From Massilia sp. UBA2604 (GTDB taxonomy: Bacteria > Pseudomonadota > Gammaproteobacteria > Burkholderiales > Burkholderiaceae_D): a DNA stretch of 14,530 nucleotides. The first letter of the stretch is position 1; each line of letters opens with the position of its first letter. Under the pieces are notes generated by a model that was not told where the DNA came from, did not search any database, and worked only from the letters and a program-made list of their open reading frames with translations. Below are positions 8,736-14,530 of the stretch, one piece after another. The DNA lies in NCBI GenBank assembly GCA_002339265.1, contig DDKG01000281.1, forward strand, positions 1 through 14,530. The letters are read 5' to 3'. The translations under genes and the position numbers were made by a program.

Positions 8736-9658
8736 GCCAGCCTTTCGGCATCCTGGGCGATGCGCTTGCGCAGGGCTTCGTCGGGCATCTGGCCAGTGCC
8801 GGCCAACAGGTTCTCGCGCACGTGGGCCACACTCGAGGTGGCGGGAATCGCGCAGGTCACGCTCGGATGCGAGACGATGAACTTCAGCAGCGCCTGGGCC
8901 CAGGTGGTGCAGCCGATTTCCGCGGCCCAGCCGGGCAATGGTTTGCCGGCCAGCGCCTGCGTCAGGTCGCCCTGGCGGAACGGCCGATTAACTATCACGC
9001 CGATGCGGCGCTCGCGCGCCAGCGGCAGGATGCGCTGTTCGACCTCGCGATCGAGGGCGTTGTACGAGACCTGCACGAAGTCGATCGGCTGCGATGCCAT
9101 GATCTTCTCGATCTCGCCATGGCGCCGGCCTTCGGACGTCGTGATGCCGACGTAGCGCAGGCGCCCTTCCTTCTTCATCGCCAGCAGCGTTTTCAGGTGC
9201 TCTTCCCACGACAGCAGGTTATGCACCTGCAGCAGGTCGAAGCGCGGCACTCGCCACAGCTTGCGCGAAGTCTCGATCTGCTGCACGCCGCGGGCGCCGC
9301 CGCTGATCCAGACCTTGTCGGCCGAGAACAAGGCTGGCGGCTTGATGGCTTGCACGGCTTCGCCGATCACGTCCTGAGCCGAGCCGTACATCGGGGAAGA
9401 ATCGATCAGCCGGCCGCCGCCGGCGAAGAACTGGCGCATCACATCGCGGCACTCGGACCGTGCCTGCGGGTCGCGGCCGACGTTGAAGGTGATCCAGCTG
9501 CCCAGGCCGATGATGGGGATCTGCTCGCCGGAGGATGGAATCGGGCGGGTGAGCAGCGGCGCCAGCGCTGGTGCGGCATGCAGCGGTGGCAGGGTCAGGG
9601 TGCTGGATGCTGCCAGCATCGATAGCAGCAGGCGTCGGCGTGATGAATCCGGTGTCAT
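8732..9658 (-). CDS. Tat-exported aldo/keto reductase
   Basis: A 308-residue aldo/keto reductase with an N-terminal export signal. The signal has twin (triple) arginines (SSRRRLLLSMLAASSTLTL), a hydrophobic core and a likely AxA-type cleavage after LHA (about residue 28), so the protein probably folds in the cytoplasm and is exported by the Tat pathway. The catalytic tetrad reads D86 and Y91 (LIDSSPMYGSAQ), K115 (SADKVWISGG) and H146 (LLQVHNLLSW). YVGITTSEGRRHGE, DFVQVSYNALDREVE and the C-terminal CAIPATSSVAHVRENL are also family features. AAGGAG lies 8 nt before the ATG. It is coupled by ATGA to the DUF6064 membrane protein. Periplasmic AKRs are uncommon because NADPH is cytoplasmic; the cofactor may be loaded before export. 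The substrate is unknown. Confidence 0.9.
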   Translation of the reverse strand: MTPDSSRRRLLLSMLAASSTLTLPPLHAAPALAPLLTRPIPSSGEQIPIIGLGSWITFNVGRDPQARSECRDVMRQFFAGGGRLIDSSPMYGSAQDVIGEAVQAIKPPALFSADKVWISGGARGVQQIETSRKLWRVPRFDLLQVHNLLSWEEHLKTLLAMKKEGRLRYVGITTSEGRRHGEIEKIMASQPIDFVQVSYNALDREVEQRILPLARERRIGVIVNRPFRQGDLTQALAGKPLPGWAAEIGCTTWAQALLKFIVSHPSVTCAIPATSSVAHVRENLLAGTGQMPDEALRKRIAQDAERLA

Positions 9659-9770
9659 TCAAAAGGCTCCTTGCTCGGCTATACGCAGGAACCGACAGGA
9701 TACTGCGCTTGACAGTGCCATGGCGCTATTCAGCCTACCCGCATGATAGAAGGGATTTTCCTTTAATTTA

Positions 9771-9819
9771 TGTATATACAGAAATTCTTGCGAACTCCGT
9801 AGAGGATATATACACTGTA
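9771..9819. promoter_or_regulatory. Candidate BrnA operators upstream of brnTA
   Basis: TGTATATACA (9771-9780) is a perfect 10-bp palindrome. TACA-C-TGTA (9811-9819) is a second inverted repeat made of the same half-elements. The octamer TATATACA occurs twice (9773-9780 and 9807-9814), 34 bp apart. They lie 4-52 bp before the brnT start. BrnA-type ribbon-helix-helix antitoxins are known to repress their own operon by binding palindromic promoter sites, so these are good operator candidates and may overlap the promoter. A clear -35/-10 pair was not found. Confidence 0.4.
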
Positions 9820-9822
9820 CCG

Positions 9823-10089
9823 ATGGACATCGTCTATGACGCTGCAAAAAGCGAATCAAATGCTGTCAAGCACGGTGTTTCGCTGGCTGAGGCGACTCGA
9901 TTCGAGTGGGACGATGCGCTGATCTGGGAGGACGAGCGCAAGGACTACGGTGAACACCGCTACTGCGCACTCGGCTACATCGAGCTTCGTCTGTACTACA
10001 TTGTCTATCTGCTGCGCGACGATACCCACCGCATCATCAGCCTGCGCAAGGCGAATTCAAGAGAGGTTAAACGATATGCCCAAGCTTAA
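9823..10089 (+). CDS. brnT: BrnT-family ribonuclease toxin
   Basis: An 88-residue toxin of the BrnT family, RelE-like fold ribonucleases that cleave RNA and slow translation until bound by BrnA. Family features in order: the N-terminal DIVYDAAKSESNAVKHGVSL, EATRFEWDDALI with a DERKDYGEHRY stretch holding the conserved basic/acidic core, the strand ALGYIELRLYYIVYLLRD, and the C-terminal RIISLRKANSREVKRYA. The ATG at 9823 is chosen because BrnT proteins begin at this point; the frame is open upstream to 9571, but that part overlaps the antisense reductase gene. No strong ribosome site is seen, which may keep expression low. brnA follows with a 14-bp overlap. The base composition is more A/T-rich than the flanks, suggesting acquisition by transfer. 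Confidence 0.92.
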   Translation: MDIVYDAAKSESNAVKHGVSLAEATRFEWDDALIWEDERKDYGEHRYCALGYIELRLYYIVYLLRDDTHRIISLRKANSREVKRYAQA

Positions 10090-10378
10090 ATCGGGAACGG
10101 TGATTCCAACTCCTGACGAAGACTCGGCAATTACAGCTGCCGCCATGAGTGATCCGGAGGCGCGTCCATTTACGGACGAGGAATGGGCTGCTGTGAAACC
10201 AGTTCGAGGGCGCGGTCGTCCGTCACAGGAGGTTACGAAAACACCAATCAGTATTCGATTGGACGTTCGCGTTCTGGACGCATTCAAGGCAACGGGGGAA
10301 GGATGGCAAACTCGAATGAATGATGCGCTGACAGAGTGGGCCGATCAGCACGGCATGCTCGAACGTACATCAAATTAA
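10076..10378 (+). CDS. brnA: BrnA-family antitoxin (ribbon-helix-helix)
   Basis: A 100-residue antitoxin that neutralises BrnT and should repress the operon. The N-terminal half (MPKLKSGTVIPTPDEDSAI, then PFTDEEWAAVKPVRGRGRP) is flexible and probably covers the toxin. The C-terminal half is the DNA-binding BrnA domain: the beta-strand TPISIRLDVRVLDAFKATG followed by GEGWQTRMNDALTEWADQHG, a close match to the family pattern. The start overlaps brnT by 14 bp and has GAGAGG upstream. A longer open frame from 9950 was rejected because the BrnA family begins at the chosen ATG. The toxin-first order is normal for BrnTA. Confidence 0.92.
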   Translation: MPKLKSGTVIPTPDEDSAITAAAMSDPEARPFTDEEWAAVKPVRGRGRPSQEVTKTPISIRLDVRVLDAFKATGEGWQTRMNDALTEWADQHGMLERTSN

Positions 10379-10380
10379 AT

Positions 10381-10394
10381 CTACGTCGATGTAG
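10381..10394. terminator. Weak hairpin between brnA and tRNA-Gly
   Basis: CTAC and GTAG form a short stem around GTCGAT between the convergent brnA and tRNA gene. Reading from the tRNA (minus strand) it is followed by ATTTAATTTG, which resembles a loose U-tract, so it may end tRNA transcription. The stem is only 4-6 bp, so this is tentative. Confidence 0.25.
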
Positions 10395-10417
10395 CGGCGA
10401 GCTTCTGGTGTCGAGAC

Positions 10418-10491
10418 TGGAGCGGGTGAAGGGAATCGAACCCTCGTATGAAGCTTGGGAAGCTGCCGTTCTACCATTGAACTACACCCGC
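10418..10491 (-). tRNA. tRNA-Gly (anticodon CCC)
   Basis: This 74-base gene includes an encoded CCA end. On the minus strand: acceptor GCGGGTG, D arm GTTC-AATGGTA-GAAC, anticodon loop TTCCCAA with CCC at 10457-10459, T arm GAGGG-TTCGATT-CCCTT, acceptor CACCCGC, discriminator T, then CCA. It closely resembles E. coli tRNA-Gly(CCC) and decodes GGG. The anticodon stem is GCAGC/GCTTC, so C28 faces U42 and one of five pairs is broken; E. coli has a fully paired AGAGC/GCTCT. Its own promoter lies just upstream. The 3' end faces the brnTA island. Confidence 0.96.
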
Positions 10492-10500
10492 GTTGCCAGC

Positions 10501-10530
10501 ATTCTACGCGCGTTTGGGACGGTTTGACAA
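10501..10530 (-). promoter_or_regulatory. Promoter of the tRNA-Gly gene
   Basis: On the minus strand TTGTCA (10525-10530, 5/6 to TTGACA) and TAGAAT (10501-10506, 5/6 to TATAAT) are separated by 18 bp. The -10 ends 9 bp before the first base of mature tRNA, leaving a very short 5' leader for RNase P. Confidence 0.65.
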
Positions 10531-10559
10531 TTTTCCGCCCCTCCCGCGCCTGCCTGAAA

Positions 10560-11582
10560 TCAATCCGGCTGCTCGACCGTATACCCCTTCGCCGCCAGCG
10601 CCGCGACCACCCCTTTCGGATCGAAGATCTCGTCGACCCTCAGTATGGCGAAGGTCGACGCATTGGCATCGAGCGCCCTCTCGGCCGAGGCGATCCACAG
10701 CGCCTCGGCGCGCGCTTTCATGTTCTTGAACTCCGGCTCCGCATCGAATGCGGCGCTGCTCATCAGGGCGCCGAAGCAGGCCTCTTCGCGGGTGGCGAAG
10801 TCCAGCTTGCGCATCTCGTCCAGGTCGCCCTTGGCCCAGGCATTGGCACGCTGGCTGGCGGCCTCGATGTCCTGCTCGAGCGTGGCCATCGTGTGCGCGA
10901 GACAGGCCGCATCGCCCAAGGTCGACTTCTTGAAGTTCTTCAGCATGGCGCGCGCATTATCCATCGGCAGCACGACGGTCGACGACGTCTCTTTCAGCTT
11001 CGCCTTCTTGACCAGCTCCAGCAACTGCTCGCGCAGCACACGGCTGTCGACCAGGCCCGCCTGCTTGCGCGCGGCGTTCGACAGCACCTGGGCCGCGAAG
11101 ATCGGGCGTTCGCGCTCGACGTCGTCGTTGTCGGGCAGGTACTTGGCCTTGAGCGTGGTCCAGTGCGCGTAGTCTTCGGCCGGCATCACGTCGCGCAGGG
11201 TCGCGCCATCCGGATTCTTGCGCACGCCGATAAGGCTCGGCAGCAGCGTGACGTATTTAAAGAATCCCGGCTTGGCCGAAGCGGTCGGCGGCAACAGGTA
11301 TTCCTGCGAATTCCGGATGACGTTCTCGACCTCGTGCGAACGCCACTGCATGTTCTTCGGCACCGGTCCGTACATGCCGAACACCCACAAAACGTGCTCG
11401 CCTTTCGACACCTTCCACATGCCCGGGCCGGGACGCTGGGCGACGACGTGGATCTGTTCCGGCTCCGCCTGGGCGGCGACGTCTGCTGCGACCTGCGCCG
11501 GAACAGCTGCGTCATCCGATTGCGCCCACGCGGGGGCGGCCAGCATGCATACACAGAAAGCGGATACGGCGAGTTTGTTCAT
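10560..11582 (-). CDS. TraB/GumN family protein, secreted
   Basis: A 340-residue exported protein of the TraB/GumN family, a fold related to putative metallo-hydrolases but of mostly unknown function in bacteria. A cleavable Sec signal peptide is clear (MNKLAVSAFCVCMLAAPAWA, cleavage before QSDD). After an Ala/Glu-rich linker, the family signature GPGMWKVSKGEHVLWVFGMYGPVPKNMQWRSH is split by about 10 residues of variable sequence from the next conserved helix (VENVIRNSQEYLLPP). The C-terminal part has two cysteines (ACLAHT and EEACFGAL) that may form a disulfide, and ends with FAILRVDEIFDPKGVVAALAAKGYTVEQPD. The usual glycine-rich metal-binding motif of active members is only partly recognisable, so enzymatic activity is uncertain. 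It appears to be a single-gene unit; the ribosome site is weak. Confidence 0.82.
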   Translation of the reverse strand: MNKLAVSAFCVCMLAAPAWAQSDDAAVPAQVAADVAAQAEPEQIHVVAQRPGPGMWKVSKGEHVLWVFGMYGPVPKNMQWRSHEVENVIRNSQEYLLPPTASAKPGFFKYVTLLPSLIGVRKNPDGATLRDVMPAEDYAHWTTLKAKYLPDNDDVERERPIFAAQVLSNAARKQAGLVDSRVLREQLLELVKKAKLKETSSTVVLPMDNARAMLKNFKKSTLGDAACLAHTMATLEQDIEAASQRANAWAKGDLDEMRKLDFATREEACFGALMSSAAFDAEPEFKNMKARAEALWIASAERALDANASTFAILRVDEIFDPKGVVAALAAKGYTVEQPD

Positions 11583-11674
11583 GAAGACATCCGGTTGTGA
11601 TAGTCGCCAGATCTTACGTCAAGGACGGCTTCGACAACCCCGCTGTAACTCGGCTGTTTCAATTACATGAGCAG

Positions 11675-11700
11675 CGCATATTGTGCATATGCGTGCATAT
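11675..11700. repeat. Three GYGCATAT units
   Basis: GCGCATAT (11675-11682), GTGCATAT (11683-11690) and GTGCATAT (11693-11700) lie in tandem with starts 8 and 10 bp apart, and contain the palindrome GCATATGC (11686-11693). They sit in the 121-bp gap after the udgX stop and about 93-118 bp before the TraB/GumN start. They may be binding sites for a regulator of that gene; this is inference. Confidence 0.4.
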
Positions 11701-11703
11701 AGA

Positions 11704-13260
11704 TCAGCCTTGCGGCGGCTCCGGAACGTCCGGCCGGTCGAGCAAGTCCTGCGCCAGCTTCAGCCCCTTGACCATCACCGAAAACGCCTCGTGCTTCGCC
11801 GCTTCGTCCGGCACGCGCAGCACGTATGACGGGTGGTAGACCGTCACCACCCAGCTATCGCCGTGGCGTACCGGTCGCCCCAGCTTGTCCTTCAGCGTGA
11901 CCGTCCCGGTCTGCAGCACCGACTTGAGCGCGGTCGCCCCCATCGCCACGATGACCTTCGGCTTTCGGGTAGCGATCTCTTTCTCGAGCCAGTAGTGGCA
12001 GGCCTCGATCTCCTTTTGCGCCGGCGTCTTGTGCAGGCGCCGCTTGCCGCGCGGCTCCCATTTGAAATGCTTGACGGCGTTGGTGATGTAGACGCCCTTG
12101 CGCTCCACGCCGGCCTGCTCGAACACGCGGTCGAGCAGCTTGCCGGCCGGGCCGACGAAGGGCTGGCCGGCCAGGTCTTCCTGGTCGCCCGGCTGCTCGC
12201 CGACGAGCATGATTTTCGCGTGTTTCGGTCCTTCGCCGCCGACCGCCTGGGTCGCATGCTCCCACAGCTCGCAGCGCCGGCACTCGTCCAGTTTCGACGG
12301 CTGCTGGCGCTCGGGTTGCGCCTGGGCGGCTTCGATCGGGATCGTGCGGCCGCTGCGCCTTCCCACCGCTTCCACCTGCCCGATGCGGCGCGCACCGAGG
12401 CCGGCCTGGCTCACCAGGGAAGGCACCAGCGCGCCTTCCGGCAGGTTCTTCCAGAAGCGCGATGGAATATGGCTGTTCATCACCTGCGTGTTCAGGCGCG
12501 CCGGATTGAAGATGCTGCGGTAATAGGTCAGCCACAGCGCCTCGCCGGCGTCATCCAGGTCGGCCGCGCTCGAGATCAGGGGGCCGGTATGGTGCAGGGT
12601 GGCGCCATCCCACAGCACGCTGGCGTCCGGCGTGGCGATCATCCAGCTCACCTTGCCCATGCGCGCCACAAAATGTTCGGCCACCTGCGGCAGGACGTCG
12701 TGGGCAGGCTCGAACCAGGCCACGAAGTGAGGAGCGCCGGCCTCGATAGGCCGTTCGCGGAATCGGATGTAGGCGTGCATATCGTGTACCTCGCGCCGCA
12801 CCGCCTTGACCATCGTATGCAGCCGCTGCCCGTCCGGATCGGCGGGCGATTGCACGTCGTGCTCGCCCTGCTGCCAGCGCCAGATCACCCGGTACAAAAA
12901 GGCCCAGCGGTCGCGATCGCGGTAGCAGGCGGCGGTCTGCAGCATCTCCATCAGGGAGCGAGGGACTTGCGGCCTTTGCGCCGTTGCATTGGAAGGCTCC
13001 TGCCCGGTTGCTTGCGCCGGCAGGAGGTTGCCTTCATTATGCGCAGCCGCGCTGGAAGCCGGCGCACCCGAGAACAGGTCGGCGCCCGGGGCGCCCCAGG
13101 TCACCGCCTCGGGCGGCACGCCGGCGCGCAGCAGTTCGCGCGCCACCGCGCGCCATGCGGTGAAACCGTCCACCAGCAGCGGCCTACCGGCGCGCACGCT
13201 CGCCACCGCGGTCGCCGCGAGGGCGGCGGCGCTGGCGTCCGTGCCGGGGCTCGCGTTCAT
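11704..13260 (-). CDS. udgX: TIGR03915/DUF4130 protein fused to UdgX-type uracil-DNA glycosylase
   Basis: A 518-residue two-domain DNA-repair protein. Residues about 26-275 form the TIGR03915/DUF4130 domain (LLVDGFTAWRAVARELLRAG, the FLYRVIWRWQ region, AYIRFRERP, HFVAWFEPAHDVLPQVAEHF), interrupted near 65-100 by a low-complexity Ala/Gln/Pro stretch. Residues about 320-510 form the UdgX domain: CRRCELWEHATQAV (C327, C330), motif A GEQPGDQEDLAGQPFVGPAG (354-373), YITNAVKHFKWEP, the UdgX-specific basic loop GKRRLHKTP with H410, C421, and motif B HPSYVLR (476-482). In Mycobacterium UdgX the equivalent histidine bonds covalently to the abasic site after uracil removal. Only three cysteines fit the iron-sulfur site; H398 sits where family 4 UDGs have the remaining one. 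The ATG overlaps the radical SAM stop (ATGA). Confidence 0.93.
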   Translation of the reverse strand: MNASPGTDASAAALAATAVASVRAGRPLLVDGFTAWRAVARELLRAGVPPEAVTWGAPGADLFSGAPASSAAAHNEGNLLPAQATGQEPSNATAQRPQVPRSLMEMLQTAACYRDRDRWAFLYRVIWRWQQGEHDVQSPADPDGQRLHTMVKAVRREVHDMHAYIRFRERPIEAGAPHFVAWFEPAHDVLPQVAEHFVARMGKVSWMIATPDASVLWDGATLHHTGPLISSAADLDDAGEALWLTYYRSIFNPARLNTQVMNSHIPSRFWKNLPEGALVPSLVSQAGLGARRIGQVEAVGRRSGRTIPIEAAQAQPERQQPSKLDECRRCELWEHATQAVGGEGPKHAKIMLVGEQPGDQEDLAGQPFVGPAGKLLDRVFEQAGVERKGVYITNAVKHFKWEPRGKRRLHKTPAQKEIEACHYWLEKEIATRKPKVIVAMGATALKSVLQTGTVTLKDKLGRPVRHGDSWVVTVYHPSYVLRVPDEAAKHEAFSVMVKGLKLAQDLLDRPDVPEPPQG

Positions 13261-14486
13261 GCCGCCTGCAATTCGGGCCACAGGTTCATCTGCTGCGGCG
13301 CATCGGCCATGTGCTTGCGCAGCAGTTCGGAACTGGTCGCGCCCTGCGCCGGCTTGTAGTCGGCGGTGACGACGAAGGGCGCGAGTTTCTTGAGGCTGCA
13401 GCGCAGGCGCGACAGGTCTTCCCAACGGATGCGGCGCAGGCGGCGCAGCTCGACCAGGCGCTTGGCGTTGCGCAGGCCGATGCCGGGAATGCGCGGGATC
13501 AGGGACGCGTCGACCCGGTTCAAGTCCATCGGGAAGTGCTCGCGGTTACTCAAGGCCCAGGCCAGCTTGGGGTCGACGTCCAGCGCCAGGTTGCCCGTCT
13601 GCGGCATCAGTTCGCCGGCCGTGAAGCCGTAGCCGCGCAACAGGAAGTCGGCCTGGTACAGCCTGTGCTCGCGCAGCAGCGGCGGCGGCGCCAGCGGCAC
13701 GCTGCCGGGGCTCTGCGGGATCGGGCTGAAGGCTGAGTAGTACACGCGCTTGAGTTTATAGCTGCCGTACAGCGTCTCGGCCGTGTTCAGGATGGTGTGG
13801 TCGTCGCTGGCGTCGGCGCCGACGATCATCTGCGTGCTCTGGCCAGCCGGCGCGAAGTTCGGCGCCTTCGGCTCTTCGGCTTTTTCGTCCAGCTTGCGCC
13901 GGATCGAGCCCATCGCCAGCTTGATCGTGTGGACGCTTTTCTCGGGCGCGAGGCGGGTCACGCTGTCGTGGGTCGGCAGCTCGATGTTCACCGACAGGCG
14001 GTCGGCCCAGCGGCCCGCTTCCTGGATCAGCAGCGGGTCGGCGTCGGGGATGGTCTTGAGGTGGATGTAGCCGCGGAACTGGTGTACCTCGCGCAGCTGG
14101 CGCGCCACGGCGACCAGCTGCTCCATCGTGTAGTCGGCCGACTGGATGATGCCCGAGCTGAGGAACAAGCCGTCGATGTAGTTGCGGAGATAGAAATCCT
14201 GGGTCAGCTTGACCACTTCATCGACCGCGAAGCGCGCCCGCGGCACGTTCGACGTGCGCCGGTTGATGCAGTACTGGCAGTCGTAGATGCAGAAGTTGGT
14301 GAGCAGGATCTTGAGCAGCGAGACGCAGCGACCGTCCGGCGTATAGCTGTGGCAGATGCCCATGCCGGTAGTGGCGCCCAGGCCGTCCTTGCCTTCGGAG
14401 CCGCGCTTGGGCGCACCGCTGCTGGCGCAGGATGCGTCGTACTTGGCCGCGTCGGCCAGGATTTCGAGCTTGTCGTTGAGTTCCAT
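13257..14486 (-). CDS. Putative DNA modification/repair radical SAM protein (TIGR03916-like)
   Basis: A 409-residue radical SAM protein of the type that regularly accompanies TIGR03915/UdgX genes. The [4Fe-4S]-SAM motif is CIYDCQYC (C66, C70, C73). Just before it is the family segment GMGICHSYTPDGRCVSLLKI, with extra cysteines C45 and C54, plus C20 further upstream. The TIM-barrel part continues through GLFLSSGIIQSADYTMEQ, GYIHLKTIPDADPLL and NIELPTHDSVTRLAPEK. A helix-hairpin-helix DNA-binding motif lies near the end (about 330-355; LIPRIPGIGLRNAKRLVELR). The substrate and reaction are unknown; a role in DNA lesion repair is inferred from the HhH motif and its partner. It is coupled by ATGA to udgX. 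A LexA box lies 14-29 bp before the start. No clear ribosome site is visible. Confidence 0.93.
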   Translation of the reverse strand: MELNDKLEILADAAKYDASCASSGAPKRGSEGKDGLGATTGMGICHSYTPDGRCVSLLKILLTNFCIYDCQYCINRRTSNVPRARFAVDEVVKLTQDFYLRNYIDGLFLSSGIIQSADYTMEQLVAVARQLREVHQFRGYIHLKTIPDADPLLIQEAGRWADRLSVNIELPTHDSVTRLAPEKSVHTIKLAMGSIRRKLDEKAEEPKAPNFAPAGQSTQMIVGADASDDHTILNTAETLYGSYKLKRVYYSAFSPIPQSPGSVPLAPPPLLREHRLYQADFLLRGYGFTAGELMPQTGNLALDVDPKLAWALSNREHFPMDLNRVDASLIPRIPGIGLRNAKRLVELRRLRRIRWEDLSRLRCSLKKLAPFVVTADYKPAQGATSSELLRKHMADAPQQMNLWPELQAA

Positions 14487-14499
14487 CGCGCGCGCGTGA

Positions 14500-14515
14500 C
14501 TGTATGGGCATACAG
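14500..14515 (-). promoter_or_regulatory. LexA (SOS) box of the radical SAM-udgX operon
   Basis: CTGTATGGGCATACAG fits the gammaproteobacterial/betaproteobacterial LexA consensus CTGT-N8-ACAG exactly, with fully inverted 7-bp arms (CTGTATG/CATACAG) around GG. It overlaps the putative -10 and lies just before the start codon, a position that would block transcription. This predicts repression by LexA and induction on DNA damage. Confidence 0.85.
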
Positions 14516-14519
14516 TATA
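14514..14519 (-). promoter_or_regulatory. -10 element of the radical SAM-udgX operon
   Basis: On the minus strand the hexamer reads TATACT (5/6 to TATAAT), 27 bp before the ATG and overlapping the LexA box by two bases. The -35 would fall beyond the window edge, so the promoter cannot be fully checked. Confidence 0.5.
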
Positions 14520-14530
14520 ACGCGGCGTGC

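Noticed and set aside
7963..8832. 289-codon minus-strand reading frame overlapping the DUF6064 gene
   Set aside because: Its product is Arg/Ala/Gly/Pro-rich without domains, while the overlapping frame gives a clear hydrophobic membrane protein coupled to its neighbour.
9300..9320. Missing catalytic lysine in the Tat-exported aldo/keto reductase
   Set aside because: A first alignment put glycine at this place, but the related exported AKRs read ATKVWTSG, which aligns K115 of ADKVWISGG with the catalytic lysine.
9571..9822. Longer start for brnT, and likewise 9950-10075 for brnA
   Set aside because: The upstream residues overlap other genes and do not match BrnT or BrnA; both families begin at the internal ATGs chosen.
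10379..10560. Integration scar (attL/attR) from a tRNA-Gly target
   Set aside because: No second copy of the tRNA 3' end and no integrase gene are seen in the window, so an element inserted here cannot be claimed.
11833..13359. Long plus-strand open frame opposite udgX (508 codons)
   Set aside because: Arg/Ala/Leu/His-rich antisense shadow without a recognisable domain.
13261..13425. Longer start for the UdgX fusion
   Set aside because: It would lie entirely over the 3' part of the radical SAM gene, and its residues are Arg/Ala/Gln-rich without domain character; the ATGA-coupled start fits better.

Overview
This is a GC-rich, densely coding chromosomal segment. It looks like a betaproteobacterium of the Oxalobacteraceae (Massilia/Telluria-like). 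That placement is inferred from the protein flavour, base composition and gene mix; there is no rRNA or marker gene to prove it. No insertion sequence, phage, plasmid or CRISPR material is visible, and no gene-free stretch exceeds 300 bases (the longest is 231 bp, 7836-8066).

Left part (1-4232): the 3' part of recQ on the plus strand meets a two-gene operon on the minus strand, a LytS/AlgZ-type sensor kinase followed by an AlgR/LytTR-type response regulator (4-base ATGA overlap). Upstream of the kinase, also on the minus strand, is trmB (tRNA m7G46 methyltransferase). The trmB-kinase gap holds a 9-bp direct repeat with a 12-bp spacer, the usual layout of a LytTR operator.

Middle part (4364-9658): a plus-strand zinc hydrolase of the succinylglutamate desuccinylase/aspartoacylase family converges, with a 24-bp 3' overlap, on a minus-strand run of three genes: an aldo/keto reductase, a short-chain dehydrogenase and an NTF2/SnoaL-like protein. 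The two gaps in this run each hold a strong perfect hairpin. Upstream lies a second minus-strand pair, a Tat-exported aldo/keto reductase coupled by ATGA to a DUF6064 multispanning membrane protein. Two back-to-back perfect palindromes separate the two runs.

Right part (9823-14530): an A/T-richer island carries a BrnT/BrnA type II toxin-antitoxin pair with palindromic operator-like elements in front. Next to it is tRNA-Gly(CCC), with an encoded CCA end, its own promoter and an unusual C-U mismatch in the anticodon stem. A secreted TraB/GumN-family protein follows. The window ends with a two-gene DNA-repair module: a radical SAM protein with a helix-hairpin-helix tail, coupled by ATGA to a TIGR03915/DUF4130-UdgX fusion. 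A near-ideal LexA box overlapping a -10 element sits just before the radical SAM start, so the module is probably SOS-controlled. This module and its operator are the most interesting part of the window. With recQ at the other end, the segment is bracketed by DNA repair functions, but the two ends are about 10 kb apart and no functional link is visible.
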